The notes: generated by a model not told the origin, from the sequence alone. Shown: positions 13,278 to 26,350, counted from the first letter of the stretch. The stretch is DNA of 64,000 bases from Thuidium tamariscinum (GCA_947034885.2 OX344753.2:16554001-16618000); one strand, 5' to 3'. Program-made: numbers and translations.

Positions 13278-13957
13278 CATAATAATAAACTTGAGTTGAT
13301 ACTTGCAAATAAAGTTCTTAACCAACATTGAACTATCCTTAAATGTGACCTATAATAAGAATATGATTGGTCAATTCTTTGAGCCATGAGGTTAGGAAGG
13401 GATCTAAAAAGGTAGTTTAATTAAATATTTAGGAAATAGAAATGGAGTTTGAGAACTAGATAAGGTTATTCTACCTTTTTTAATAGACAAGGTTGGTTAT
13501 AAAGAGAAGTATTCTACATCTAGTATAAAATATCTCTAAATGTTTTCACACAGGCAAGAATTTTGATAAGTCTATTTGTGATTACCAATCTTTGGAGGTT
13601 AAAAGCTTTAACAATCCTGTATTTATAATCATGAAGGACCATGATCATTTTGAAATGAGTGATAAAAAAATTACCACTAATGCATAAATAAAAACAAAAA
13701 GCATTATTTTGAAACTCAACCGTACAAGCTCATACTAGAATAGTATGGAAATTTGTAGACCACATAGATAGTAAGATAATAATGACATGTTTGAATTTTG
13801 AACCTCCCCTTGCCCAACAAGGCTAGGTTGACATATGTTGTTTTTGGCATACTTGGAAAAATCCTTTACCCAAAACAACAAAATAATTATGTAGAAAAAC
13901 AATGATTAGATCTTAAAGTCATCTTCTTGAACATCAACATAAAAAATTTACAACTTA
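13278..13957. other. unit A intergenic DNA
   Basis: Non-coding by inspection, and conserved with 51438-52112 (B) and 59012-59690 (C). Confidence 0.45.
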
Positions 13958-14661
13958 GGTCATTGCAAGAAAGACCTGCTGAAAAGCGAAGCGTTTTGCA
14001 CAGTACTCACTTTTTTCTTTGGGGGTACTATAAAAAATATGTTTGATGTATACACCTTTAAGAAGAAGATACCCTAAGAAGGAAAAGCATAGAAAAATTC
14101 TCTAAGTAGGAGAACTAGAAAAGTGCTGAATTTCATGAAAATTATAACTTTCACTATAGTTTCACATTTTAATTTGTAAAAAATAGGGAAAGTAATTTTT
14201 CTTAAAACTAAAAATTGAAGACTTTATAGTAAAGGTATTTCACCAAAATAATGATCCAAAAACTATCTTGATTGTTCAAAAATGTGCGCGCAAGGGAGGC
14301 TTGTTAGCACAAATGTAGAGGAAAGAGAATAATGATTTTTTAAATTTCCTTTGGTGGAAACATGCCTACTTAGTTTGGGAATAGAGCCTAGAAATCTCAG
14401 CTCTAAATTATTTATTTAAAGTACTCCCCAGTACTAAAAAACCCTAAACCATACAGTGTGACAAATTAGAGAAATTAGAATTTAAATATAAAATTATTTT
14501 TGAAAATTTCTGAAAAATAAGGATTTTGATAACCATCAAGTCAACCATCTTCAATAAAAATTTCAAGTTCAAAGAATTGATGCTTCAAAAGTTATAGCTC
14601 ATGACAACTCCGTCACTCAAAGTGTGACGCCAAATAGTACAAGTCTTTCTTGCATTCACAC
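13958..14661. mobile_element. TIR element with 5-bp target duplication (ACTTA)
   Basis: The left end is GGTCATTGCAAGAAAG and the right end CTTTCTTGCATTCACAC. ACTTA lies at 13953-13957 and 14662-14666. Unit B at 52113-52117 has a single ACTTA with no insertion, which gives an exact empty site. The element is 704 bp with no coding capacity. Confidence 0.88.
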
Positions 14662-14666
14662 ACTTA

Positions 14667-15754
14667 TGAATTTATAAGAAATTAGAGATTATACATATTA
14701 GACATAATTTTTAAATTTTTTGGCACTTGTAGACACTTGAAGAGTGTAGCATTTTGCTAGCACCATTATCAATAGCTTAAATAGATAAAGAAAAAAAATG
14801 CTCCATAAACACCTTAATTGGAGAGATTGCCGGGGAGATTGCGTCTTCATCCAAAATGACTCCAAATGATTCTAGAAGAGAGCTACAATTTGAAAGTTGT
14901 TTCGAAGAAGCACATTTATTTACACGATAATTGCAAGAAACATTTTCCATTTTTGGCTCAAAATGGTTGGAGTATTGGAGTACTCTAACTTTTGAAATAA
15001 ATTTTTTTAAATAAAATAAAATATGGATAATTTATAAAGCATTAAAAATAGTATGTGTGAGAAAATTTAGGCCTAAAATATTATCTCTAAAACTTAAGCA
15101 CAAAGAAAGAGTGTTGAAAAAAGCAAAAAAATAAATACTTTGGAATTTATTTTTTAGAAAACAGTAAGAAAATCAAAAAAATAAACTAAAAGAAGTCATC
15201 TTTTCAACTTGAAGATTCTTTTTCTCAACCTTTTGCATCCTTGACGGAAAAAAATGTATTTTTTTTCTACATGTGCAAAGGTAGTGCACTTTGAGCACAA
15301 TCATGTGGAAGATGGATATCCAACTAGAAGGTAGGCATGTTTTATGATAGGAGGTCCAGAAAGCAACCATGTAAGAAGAAGAAGACCTCTATAAAGAATT
15401 GAAGGCACTCGATGAATATTTTCAAAATTGAAATGTAAAGACAAATTAGTGACGTAGCACTTGCAACCTCCATGAGAATTTTATGAGCCAAAAAATATTA
15501 ATTACAAATTTATGAAGGAAGAACACAGTAGGTACCTATTATTGTTCATAGGTAGAAGTTATAATGAGCACACTAGTGGCAATGAGGAAATGAAGGACAT
15601 CCTAGAATGCATGAAAGCATTGCCAATAAAACTTTCTGGAAGTATTCATAAAGTTTGGTCCTTGTATCCCAATTTTGACCTTCAAATTTGCATTTTTGGG
15701 TTGGTAACAATACTAAGACTACTCTAGTAAGATTATTTAACTGGGATTATAATA
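14667..15754. other. unit A intergenic DNA
   Basis: AT-rich, conserved with B and C. Open frames at 15173-15370 and 15512-15727 recur in C only because the DNA is duplicated. No protein family is recognised. Confidence 0.4.
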
Positions 15755-16006
15755 AGGTAGGTACACCCAAAAGCACCCTGTTCCTAAAAGTGCCATCTAC
15801 AATGCACATACATTTCCGAAATCAATCATAATCACAGACTGTAGATGGCACTTTTAGAAACAGACTTTGACTGTTAATAACTTTTGCATATGGTATCCAA
15901 ATCTTGTGTTCTTTGGTGCATTGGAACATGCTTTCATTTGCCAACAAGACTACATACAGGAACTAGGCTTAGTATGAATAAGTCACACTTTTGGGTGTAC
16001 CTACCT
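15755..16006. mobile_element. MITE, AGGTAGGTACACCC family (TA target)
   Basis: 252-bp member bounded by AGGTAGGTACACCC and GGGTGTACCTACCT, with TA at 15753-15754 and 16007-16008. Unit B (53234-53235) keeps a single TA at this point, so the insertion and its target are exact. Confidence 0.9.
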
Positions 16007-16008
16007 TA

Positions 16009-16519
16009 GTACCTACTAAGATGGTAATAGTATATTACAACCAAGTATATCAACTATATCTACCTATCACAGTTGATATTAGATAATATGATTACTAATG
16101 TGACATATGGTAGTGATAGTCATCTTATGATAAAGGAATCTAGTAATGAAGATCTAGCATTGGTGATGAGGACTATGTATACATATAATGTGGACTATCT
16201 TGTGATCACCATTCACCAATGGTTTACTGATCGATATTCACTTATGATCCACTAACTAATACTCATTACCCATCATTAATGAACATTGGTGACTAGTCCA
16301 TGACTCCATGCTCATCATTGTCTATTATCCTAATTACTGTTGATTCAACCATTCAACCATGACATAAAACATAAAGTGCAACAATAACAAATAACATCAT
16401 TTTCTTATATATAATTACAAATTCAACTTAAAAATAAAATTGCACACCTACATTCTTCAAGTCAAATTTGTATGTCACCAAAATCGCCAAGGAAAAAGGA
16501 AATCTTGTTGTTGAATATA
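16009..16519. other. 3' flank of F-box gene 1
   Basis: AT-rich sequence, conserved in all three units, downstream of the F-box stop codon. No polyadenylation signal is assigned with confidence. Confidence 0.4.
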
Positions 16520-17749
16520 TTATGGAGGACAAAGACTAAGACAGAGATTGCTTTCAAAAAGAGTACCTTTGTTTAAAACATTAGAAACCACTGGACACGT
16601 ATGCCACGTCCTGTTGGACAAATTGAACACTATGCAGGAGCAAAGGAAGATAGAATTTGCCAACCCAATGACAACTCCCCATGCATGGTTTAAGAAAGAC
16701 TGGATATGGACATTATTATGTGCTAACTGGACTATCATTTCCCTTCCCAACGTTGATAAATGTATGAACTCCCTTCTTGCAAGGATGAACTCAATAATCT
16801 CAATAGAGTTCAGTTGATCCATCTGGTTAGTACTCAGGAGCACACAAAATAAGCGGCCATCGCTTACTACCAGATGGGGACTAACATGATGATCATGATC
16901 ATAAGGGGCATCAATCCCAAGGTCAGAAACCACACATGTCACCTTATTGTAAGAAAGGAGCCTGGCATGCAACTCATCCTGATGAGAAAAGAGAGTGTAA
17001 AATTCATCCTTTAAGATGGCAGAAGCATAGCCCACCTTACACCATCCACTCAGAGCATTAAGGTGCCCTAGGTCCACGGCAGATATCCTCCAGCTTGCTG
17101 TCTTCGACTCGTAAATGTAAGCAACATTTGGCTGTCGGGCGTCTTCAGCAAGAACAATAAAAAAGATCTCATACTCCGTTGAATCCCTATTTGTGGACAT
17201 CGCAACCCATTCAGGTCTTTTCGACCATCCTGCAAAGTACAGAAGCTGCTTGACAGTTTGTAATACAAGATTGCACACAAGTAGTGCGTTGGCGTGCGTT
17301 TCCAGTTCAGAACAAGATCTGCACCCATCATTGATGTAATACGACAAACAAAACAGCCCTCCGTCAGCTACCAGAATGGTCCTCTGCGGAGAGCGCCATC
17401 CACACGTTCGAGGGCAACGCACAAGAATTCCCTTCTGCCTTATAAACTCGGCAAGGAAGTCACCGCTTAAATAGAAGAACCTCTTATTGGCCACATCCAG
17501 AACCTTCCAACCCCGGTCACTCCAATCCTCCCAGGCACCCCAATCCTTCCGGAGACTAATAAGAACGTATTCTTCTAGAGATGAGGCTCGAGCATGACGT
17601 GAGGCAAAGCCGGGGTGATTTATGAATCTGTTCCATTCCTTTGAGACCGCCCGAAACCGACACAAAGAGGCGAGTGGAAGAAACGTCACGACCACCTCAA
17701 GTAAATCCAAAGGAAGTTCTCTCCACACTCTCTCCATCCTGCTTGTCAT
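16520..17749 (-). CDS. F-box protein with beta-propeller-like C-terminal region (gene 1)
   Basis: An uninterrupted 409-residue frame on the minus strand. Residues about 10-50 are an F-box: LPLDLLEVVVTFLPLASL, then CRFRAVSKEWNRFI. F-box proteins of this plan use the F-box to bind a SKP1-like adaptor in an SCF ubiquitin ligase, while the C-terminal part selects the substrate. The remaining ~350 residues have kelch/FBA-like strands such as LLVCNLVLQTVKQL, YIYESKTASW and VFNLSNRTWHTCP. No substrate can be inferred. The start could be either of two nearby methionines (MTSRMERVW). It is one of three paralogues here and closest to gene 3. Relative to genes 2 and 3 it lacks the SHDPDF spelling after the F-box (NHPGF). 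No intron is needed, so it is probably a single-exon gene. Confidence 0.88.
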   Translation of the reverse strand: MTSRMERVWRELPLDLLEVVVTFLPLASLCRFRAVSKEWNRFINHPGFASRHARASSLEEYVLISLRKDWGAWEDWSDRGWKVLDVANKRFFYLSGDFLAEFIRQKGILVRCPRTCGWRSPQRTILVADGGLFCLSYYINDGCRSCSELETHANALLVCNLVLQTVKQLLYFAGWSKRPEWVAMSTNRDSTEYEIFFIVLAEDARQPNVAYIYESKTASWRISAVDLGHLNALSGWCKVGYASAILKDEFYTLFSHQDELHARLLSYNKVTCVVSDLGIDAPYDHDHHVSPHLVVSDGRLFCVLLSTNQMDQLNSIEIIEFILARREFIHLSTLGREMIVQLAHNNVHIQSFLNHAWGVVIGLANSIFLCSCIVFNLSNRTWHTCPVVSNVLNKGTLFESNLCLSLCPP

Positions 17750-18760
17750 GACGAGCCTCTGATGCTGAATCGCAATTCATGGTGGGCTTGCTCGTGCTTC
17801 AGAGTACGCTCCCTAGCGATTCCTTATGCTGCAACACAAGATAGCAAGTACTCAGATCATGTAGATCACACATTTGACAGGAACGGCTGACTATTTCTGA
17901 AATTTTCACGCAAGTACTTTTCTACATGCTCCCACGATCGCCAAAGAACAGGATTACTGCATTAGATCTCTTCAGCAATGCACGTCACGATTCGGTTATA
18001 GTCAAAATACTTGGGAGATTGGTAATACAAGTTACTGAATATTATAATACTGCTGGGCTAATACCTCATACAATACAAACCCCCACCCCTTTCAAAAATA
18101 TACCACAAACATCCAGCAATGATGCCAATCGATTGGAAACATGGGAGAGATGAGACACTCGCATATTTCTCAAATCGATCGGAAAACATGGGAAACATTA
18201 GAAATAGACGAGAGTATGTTAACGACAGAAAATCCTGCAGAAGGTAATACAGTTTGCATCCATGATTGCTGAACAACTTGCAGATTCCAACTACATATAG
18301 CGTGACACGAACGAAATTCGATCATTTTTTGAAGATGTGCTGAAGCGTCTGTAGGCAGGAACCAGGCGGATTAAGAGAATAACTGTACACAGACCTTCAA
18401 GCCTCGTTTTCTTCGTCCAACTCTCCACAGAAACCCTAACAAGTGCAGGTGTGTGGGTCTTGCTGGCAATGTACGATAATTAAGATGCAGCATGCATCGC
18501 TGGAAACTTCAGTCCACACCAATTTGAATTTCAAATTCGTACACTTCAAACTTGAATCCGCATACAACCTAATCCCTAATTGAAACCGCAAAAGCCATCA
18601 AGAAGCTCCACAAAGCCGATCGATCTGCTCACCCGTTGCTAAAGAGCTTCCCCAGTCGCACGAAGGAGAGCGGCTAGCGTCCTCAAATCATCGACGTATA
18701 TGACTGGAACCAGATTATTATGCAGTTGCAGATGAATTAGATAAATATAAACTTATATAT
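17750..18760. promoter_or_regulatory. conserved 5' flank of F-box gene 1
   Basis: About 1 kb upstream of the start codon is strongly conserved in all three units (compare 55034-56030 and 63482-64000) and less AT-rich than the rest of the unit. It probably holds the 5' UTR and promoter. A 75-codon frame on the opposite strand (17926-18153) persists in all copies but accumulates amino-acid changes, so it is not called a gene. Confidence 0.5.
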
Positions 18761-18794
18761 ATCCGAAGTTGCCTTTTACTTTCCGACTTGCTGG

Positions 18795-18853
18795 AAGAAA
18801 CTTCGGATTTATAAATATAAACTTACATATATTTATAAATCCGAAGTTTCTTC
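18795..18853. repeat. short perfect hairpin, ~25-bp arms
   Basis: GAAGAAACTTCGGATTTATA and its reverse complement flank a short AT spacer. The same hairpin is in unit B at about 56202-56261. It may be the core of a very small MITE or a structured UTR element. Confidence 0.6.
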
Positions 18854-19218
18854 TAGCTAGTCGTATTTCGTACCAGTTCGAATCAGTCGTCAACATGGCA
18901 AAGCATTGGGTTCAGCTTCCTGCTTGCATCCAAAAACGTGATCAATCGAATTGGATCTCAAACACTGTATCGTATGGCAGATGCTAAGTATCCTCAGGCA
19001 TGGAGTCTTTGAAGATCAACCCACTCGTGAAGAATCGCTGAGAAAGGTGCCTGAACTCGTTTATTCGGTTGATATTTGACCTCTTTGAAGTATTTTGGGT
19101 ACATTATTGGTTGCGTCGTTCTATTCCGTCTGAAATCAGAGTTATTCTCTTGTCTTTGATTGGTTCCCTGTCTCGGACATTCGATGTATGTTTTGTCAGC
19201 TCACAAAGTTTGTGAGAA

Positions 19219-19428
19219 GTGTGTTCGGGTCGAATCTCGCCTCTACTTACAAGCCATGCACTAGATTGTGACGCATCAGTTAATCTGTGGCAGGAAATAG
19301 CAGAGCTTGAGGCGGAGTTAAAAGTGAAGGATGCATTGCTTGAGAAGCAAAACAAGCATTGGCAGCATTGGCAAGGTCTACTGGAAGCTCAAAAGGACAT
19401 CCACGTTCAGGAGCTCGAGCGAGTCTAA
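19219..19428 (+). pseudogene. coding relic with charged coiled-coil segment
   Basis: A 69-codon frame contains LDCDASVNLWQEIAELEAEL followed by KVKDALLEKQ and a WQHWQGLLEAQ motif, a heptad-like charged helix. This pattern reminds me of the C-terminal helices of Mediator subunits such as MED28, but the match is from memory and weak. The frame has no good start or upstream exon and ends at a stop after QELERV. The less AT-rich sequence continues to about 20040 and resumes past 22850, so a gene relic appears to have been split by the Mutator-type element at 20049-22841. Confidence 0.35.
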
Positions 19429-20048
19429 GCCACTTCATAGTATCATTTTTTCTTCCGTGCTCAGGCCAGCGTTTGGGACTACTGGTTTGGTGATGGAGGC
19501 CGTGGGTTCAGCTACAACCTCATTGGGTTACAGACGATAATCGGAGCTGGTGTATGACACACAAAGAGTCGAAAGGACAATCGATTTGCCTTACAACAGG
19601 GGAGGCTTGAGGTTGGGGTGCATCTCAACCCCGTTTCTAGCAGATGGTGTAAATTCTCTACAAACAGCGTACTTCTACAGAAGCGCTCTCTTTCCAGGTG
19701 GTGCTGTTGCTCTGCCTGCATTTCGGCCGTTGTCCCCCATAAACTGAGCTATGTCTGAATTTCACGAAGTTGTTGTAAGGTCTCACTGGTCGCCAAATGC
19801 AAAGAGTGTCGGAATCGAGCACAGAAATGTTTTCCTGATTCATTTGTCTACCTTAGTGGCTGCGGATTGTTACTAGGTGTCGAGTAAACTTTGTCACTGA
19901 GGCGAATGGTAACGAAAGGATGCATCTAATCGTTGGTTAGTTGGTGCCCAATAGTTTCTGGGCTGCTGAGCTGTCCATTACGATCCTTGTTGCTATTTCC
20001 TGCCCGACATTCCTCGGTCTGGGTTGCCATGACATCTGTGTCCGCCAC

Positions 20049-22841
20049 GGCCAGGGCGAATTGACCCCCTTATTGCCCCAAACTGGATGGATGCGGGGCA
20101 TAAGGGGGTCTGTTTTCTGTCCTCAAGCTTTCTCGACCCCTATCCTCCGACCTCCTTCCCCCGACCTCCCCAGCGACCTCCCCCAGCAACCTCCCCAAGC
20201 GACCTTAGCTGAGGTTCAGGGTTCAAAACTTAATGTTGATATAGTTTTCAACTTAAATATTTTTAGTGATTTTCTCGTCCTACTATTTTTTTCATCAAAT
20301 TTTTAATCCTTTTAAATTTAAATTATTGCACTATAATTTTTCAAATTCAAGTATTTTATATAGAACAATTGAATTAAAGTTCTCAAAAAATTTTAATTTT
20401 AATTCATATTTTATTTTCATTTTTGAAAAAAATTCTTGCATAAAAGTAGATACAATATAAAAGGAAAAAATGAATCATCAATAGTTCTAATATGAGATAA
20501 AAACATATCAATCCTAAATGTTTGAGAGATTGTTGTACAAACAATCAAAGTTCTGTATTGGTTTTTTTGTTTTTTTAATCAAAGAATTACAAAAACCACA
20601 AAAGAAAATATAATTCAATTTAGTTGTTTCTTAAGTACATGAATGGTACTTGCAAACAAAAAGACCATTTAAAACTTTTCTAACAAAAATCTATTTTGTT
20701 TACAATCATCGAAGCTATTGATTTAAACATAGACATAGTTACAGAAAAGACCCTTGTAAAATGTATTAGAAGTTAAATTCATTCTACTGTAAACAAAATT
20801 ATTTTTCCTATTAAGCACAAATTGAAAAAAACTAATACCTCTTCCAAGCTAATAGATATATATTCGTTAACCCCTAAACCAAGAACAATTTAGTACAATT
20901 TTTAGAAGTTTGGATACATTCACATGAGGTCAATTTTGAATGTATTTCTCCAAAGTTTCTATACAAAATTTATATATTGTTCCTTTGATAGAAGTATTTT
21001 TTTTAATGACATGTCTTGAACAATTATTATATACATTGCCCAAATTTTTGTAGGTTTAATAACAATTCTAATTGCATACAATAACACTTCTTTGCTTCAT
21101 AAATTTGACAAATAAGTCACTAATATAAAAGAAGGTGAAACTATCTACACAAAAACTATTAGCAATCTAAAATCTCACCTCAGGAAGATTTAAAGTTTGG
21201 AATCCTATTATGTATGGTTCAAAAATTATATCATCTCACTAAAAATGCTAAAATATTTTAATTAAAGTTCTCTAAATTTTTAACATTATTTCCATGCATA
21301 CCTCTTTAATTGAATTATTTAATTTATATAGTTATTTTTCTTTTCTTCATTCATTTTTTAAGTTCATTAGAAGTAGGGATTTAAAAAAAAATTCTAGGCA
21401 AAATGTACCATTCTAAACAAGCATTTACAATTCAAGTAATGTAGACAATAAAGCTTGATTCTAATATTATTGATGAGTTGTTTTTTCATGCTTCCTTTAA
21501 GTGTGCATGTACAATAGTAATTTGATGAAGATTTTGAAAATGAGTTTTTGAAATTGGATTCATAGATCACATCCACACAATTACATCAATTCCTCTACTA
21601 CCTAATTTTTTAAAATTATATTAGAAACTAGAAATTCATAGTTTGACCTAAAGTTGATGGTACACTGAATGTTTGTGATTCACATAAAATAATTTTTTTC
21701 TTATTCAATATTTGATGTTTCATTTCCAATCATCTTTCAAAACTTTGTTCTACTTATTGATTCAAATCATTTGTAAGAATTATTCTTTAATTTGTAGAAA
21801 GTAGTTGTAGAGGTCAAACATATTTATATCTATTGAACTATGCAAGACTTGCAAAGTGAAGTTGTAAACACCTAGACTTAAAACATGTAAGAATTCTATG
21901 TAGAAATGAACAAATTTACTGAAATCAATGGAACAAAAATAAAACTAATGCACTATTCAAGCAATTCTAGTTTTGAAGCATTTGTAGTAAGCCTTTATAG
22001 GAACCAAAATACAAATATACAAAAATCATATTACAAGCTACATTGAAATATTTATATTAATGTAATCAAGACCAAATGAGACTAGCCAAAGCACTCACCA
22101 CATAACTAACCTTTAAACTACAATGACATATAAACCATACTAATGCCTTCATACTAAATTGAGATGAGGATACACATTCTTTTTTTAAGCAATTGAAATG
22201 GCATTCTACTATGAGAAATAAAAACCATACCAATCAATCACAAGCAACTAAATCTAGTGGGACAAACATACCCAACCCCACCCTACCTAACAAACGTGAT
22301 AAAGGAAGAGAATAACAATATTGTTGCATGGGAGGTGAGCATAATTTCTACACAACCAAAAATATATTGCATACCTCACAGATATAGAACGAATGGACAA
22401 TTTCAATCACGAACTTGAAAACTAAGCTTTCATTTCAGTAAACAAGAATTCTCAAACTTCAACTAATCCAACTTTAGCAGATCAAATCCACCTGTTACAA
22501 AGCCTAAAAAAATTTGAAAAAGCCTCTGTAGGAGCATGCCCTTGTTCGAACATATTACAATAATAAAAGAACCCTAAACCATGACAAATCTCGCAGCTTG
22601 AAGACAATCGCTGCAGATAAGAGGAGGTCTGTGCTGCCGAACTCCGGAGAAGAGCGTAGGTCTGCACTGGACTCTGGAAAAGAGCGACAGGGAAGGGGAA
22701 GGAGGTTGCTGGGGAAAGGAGGTTGGAGAATGGGGGTCGGAAGAGGGGGATGGAGGTCGAAAGGGGTCTGAGTCACGAAGCCAGCCTTCATCCCTTCATC
22801 ATCCCATCATGGGGCAATAAGGGGGTCAATCCCCCCTGGCC
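20049..22841. mobile_element. 2.8-kb non-autonomous Mutator-type element with 9-bp target duplication
   Basis: The left end GGCCAGGGCGAATTGACCCC and the right end (read inward) GGCCAGGGGGGATTGACCCC continue as matching TIRs for about 32 bp. Pyrimidine-rich CGACCTCC blocks follow on both sides. Perfect 9-bp direct repeats GTCCGCCAC flank the element (20040-20048 and 22842-22850). A 9-bp duplication is characteristic of the Mutator superfamily. The interior is AT-rich without a transposase, so it depends on a partner in trans. Its TIRs do not resemble those of the 15-kb element. Confidence 0.9.
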
Positions 22842-22850
22842 GTCCGCCAC

Positions 22851-25751
22851 TTGGTGGATGTTGCTGATTCACCGTTACTTAGGCACCTAGTTGTGAGTTG
22901 TGACCTTGCATTCACATAGTGTGCAATTGTGCGAAGGAATACTTGAATATGGCAATGTAGTTGAATATCGTAGTATCAAACTATCAAACTTCAATTTGCA
23001 TTGTTAGCTTTCCTCAAGGCCTCTAGTCCTGAATCTATCTTTTGAAGTTTTTGCATTTATTGCATCTATTTCCTTTGTCAATACAAATATGTTACTTATT
23101 TCAATTTCATGAGGTAAATTATTAGGGGAGTTTACTTTGGAAAGATTCAAATAAAATAAGAGGTCCTAAAATAGAGTGGGCAATAAAATGGTGCCCTATC
23201 TTAAATGTACAATGTTTGTACATGCATAAGAGGATTTTTCAGGGCTTCAGGAGACCGTTTCAGCCCTGTTTCCTTGTGTGCAAACGCGTCAGATAAAAAA
23301 ATAAAAAAATAAAAAAATTTAAAATTTAAAAAAAAAAATTATATTAAAATATTATTAAAATAATTTTAAAATAATTTAAAAAAATAATTTAAAAAAATAA
23401 TATTAAAATATTAATTAAATATGATTATCTGATGTGGCAGCCTCTTGGCCACATCAGATCGCCTCAGTGGCAGTGTTCAGAGAGTTCCCATGGCCTGAGA
23501 ACTCACGATCTTCCAGAGTAGCTAAAAAACCTCTTATGTTGCTTTTTCATAGCCTTTAGTAGTGCATTGATAGTCTACATTTTAGCTAGGGCACCATTTT
23601 AGAGCCCTGTGCCCTTTCAACTTCCATAATTTGATAACTAATTCCCCAAAGCTACAAAATATATGAAACAATTGTCAACTTCACTTGTCTTTCAAGGAAA
23701 ATATATTGAAAATTATTTCAGGATGTTTCACCTCCCTACAATTCAATTTCAGCCTTTAGATGGTCCATTATAGGACCTTCTACCTTGCCACTTGAAGTCA
23801 TTTGGATGAACCTTCACCTTAAAGAAAATATTTAAAAGTATGATACCAAGTTATGAGTTTTGGGGCTTTGAGAAAGGAAGAGGAATTGTAAAATGGAAGT
23901 TTGAAATTATTAATACCTTGTACCAATCAAGTAAATAGTGTCGCTTTTTTTGAAGTAAGTAGAATTGGAATCATTCGCGATTGATCATGAAAACTTAGAT
24001 ATTGAAAAGAGAAATCAATAAGCTCTTAATTCAATTTGATTGAAAAAAATAATTGTATCTTGGATATATTTGGGAATCTACTTCCTAGTTTATGCTTCAA
24101 AATAAGTTTAAAAATATTTACCCATATATTATATAATATCATATAACATTTTATAGAAATAAAGAAGATAGTTTTGGATGTCCATCTAAATTTCTTTGAT
24201 ACTCTATACTGTACAATTTTCTCTCGGTACCTTGAAAATTTGTTTTTTCTTCTTTAATCATTTCTAATTGTAATTGCCTAAATATAATTTTATTTAAATC
24301 TTGAACTTGAAATCTTAAAATGCCATCTTGCATAAAGTGATTATGTAAAAGATGCTTCTACATCATTATAAATTGAAAATCATTCAATCTTCAAAATCTG
24401 TGGTATGGATTTCAAAACCTAATAAGAAAAGGTCTACAAAACTTAAGAGTAGAAACTTTAAAAATCTAAAAAATTATATGAAGTATTCAACATAAAAAGA
24501 ATAAAACCAATCTCAAAACATAAAACCTTGGGAATGAATCATTAGTGAGAGCAATAAGACTAGGTGTTGGTGAAGCAAAATTTGGACTTTCCTTAATCCC
24601 TAAATTCTAAATGTGTCAAAAAGCACCATTGCTTTTCAAGCCTTATAAGTCTACATGTTGCCGAGGTATAAAAATCTCAACTATACAATCTTGTAATGTG
24701 CATATTGTAGATGATATGAACCAAACTTGGAGTCATTTGATTGCATAGATTGCAAAATTATATTGTTTTAGTGTTAGAAAAAGATGTTGAAATTTTCCTA
24801 AAAACACATTTGAAGGTGAAATTCGATTTCTAAACCTATTCAAATGAAAAGACTTTAAGCTATTAAGATCTTCAAAACCAATATACAAACACATTGGTGA
24901 AAAAATATGTCATTCAATTGACTCATTGTGTATGCAAAATGACTTTGAAATGTCAAAAAAATAGGAGAAAAGGATGAAGAAGACACATTTGTATCTAAAC
25001 CTCCTTCTACTAAAATGCTTCTCAGTCACTCATAACTTCTTGTATTGATATGAAATTTTAGCCACACAAACTAAACTGGAATGCACAACTTTTCCAATAT
25101 ATTAAAATTAGAAATAGACACCATATGAAGAAGAAACAAGCCACCAAAGTTCATTGTAATCCAAAAATATTTAGATTTTGAACTTTGAATTGGTCCCAAC
25201 TATTCCAAACAACTTGGAATGCCATGAAAATTTCACCACAATTGAATTATTTGTGAAGTCCACCCCCCACTTTGGTCATGACTTTTAGAAGTTGAGAAAG
25301 CAACTATATATAGTCGAAGTGTCAAACTTTTTTGCAAGATACTTATGTCACATGACTTCCAAAGTGGGGACCAAACTTTTTTAGGCACCATTTTGATGGA
25401 AAAATAAGTTTCATACCCACTTTATTTTGACTTTTTTAACTCAACCGACCTTTTTCATAAAACTCATGGGTTTAAACCCCGGTTTAGGGTACTTTACGAA
25501 TAACTCAAATAACTACACTTTTAGAGGAATATAACCCAACACATTTTATTTGAAATAAAGATTGGATGGAGATACAAACTCCTAAAGTTGTAGCCATGAA
25601 TTCAAATTGAACTTGTGAACTTCAATTGGCTCCCAAAAACTCATTACATCTTAGATTGATCTAAATTTTTTATCACAAAACCTAGACTAGTATGCACAAC
25701 TTTTTCAGCAAGTTTTCATTGAATTTGGACAATGGATGCAAAAGTTGCCCT
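22851..25751. other. intergenic DNA with duplicated segment and one MITE
   Basis: The first ~100 bp resume the relic sequence interrupted by the Mutator-type element. Positions 22960-23000 repeat 5680-5720, and 22995-23940 repeats 6590-6895. From 24000 to 25750 nothing is recognised. Confidence 0.45.
23226..23537. mobile_element. short MITE, ATAAGAGGATTTTT family
   Basis: The terminal inverted repeats are ATAAGAGGATTTTT and AAAAAACCTCTTAT. Internally there is a small palindrome around GATGTGGC and GCCACATCA. A related element in unit B (52203-52547) has an empty counterpart in A. The target duplication at this copy is unclear. Confidence 0.7.
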
Positions 25752-26350
25752 AAAATGCGCACTTCTGGGACACTTTCTCCATAGACAATAGTTACTCTGG
25801 GTGTCTGACTTAGCCATATGCGCTGCATTTGTTTGCAGTTCGGAAGTTGGTGAGGAGACAAATTGCTTGAGGGTGTGGTTAAGCTCGGTCCTTCAGCAAT
25901 AGTGAGGAAGCCCGTGAACTTGCTTCAACTTTTGCATAGAGACAAGTCACCTTTTGCATGGGGATCGTGTGTTTCAAGATCTAGGGAGTGTGACTTGCAT
26001 CTCCAAACCTCTGAGCTGCATTTGGTGAGTATAGTTTCTCAGTTTGGATCAATGTCAATTTCTGAATTCTGGCGCAATTGATCTTAGCGTTCAATTGGAG
26101 GGACAAGGGCTGCCCTAAAGTGCAAACTTCTAGGATTCTTTTGCCATTCGAGACAATACTCTATGTATCTAACTCAGTCATTTGTGCTCTGGGCATTTGT
26201 TTGCAACTTGAGCGTTGGTGAGGAGCCAAATTACTTGAGGGTGTGACCTAGAGTGCTGGAGCTTGGTCCTTCAACGACACTTCAAAAGCCGTGAAGCTGG
26301 GTTGACATCTGCACGTTTGCACGGAAAACGTTTGTTTCTAGAGCTAGGGT
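25752..26350. repeat. diverged ~360-bp tandem duplication
   Basis: Sequence at 25752-26001 (for example GCATTTGTTTGCAGTTCGG, GTTGGTGAGGAG and CTTGAGGGTGTG) recurs at about 26112-26350 with substitutions. It lies immediately upstream of the kinase relic and may be its duplicated promoter or 5' exon. Confidence 0.65.

Larger units (their letters stand above)
7031..19017. repeat. segmental repeat unit A
   Basis: From TGGATGCCTTATGG at 7031 the sequence matches unit B from 28559 almost base for base. It ends at about 19017 (…GGAGTCTTTGAAGATC), corresponding to 56424 in B. The right half from 11631 matches unit C from 57377. Unit A carries F-box gene 1 near its right end and preserves the empty site of the 15-kb transposon of unit B. 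Confidence 0.9.

Noticed and set aside
17926-18153. 75-codon plus-strand frame conserved upstream of all three F-box genes
   Set aside because: Most differences between the three copies change the amino acid, so conservation reflects DNA duplication.
22555-22791. 78-codon proline-rich frame inside the 2.8-kb element
   Set aside because: It is the reverse strand of the pyrimidine/purine-rich subterminal repeat.
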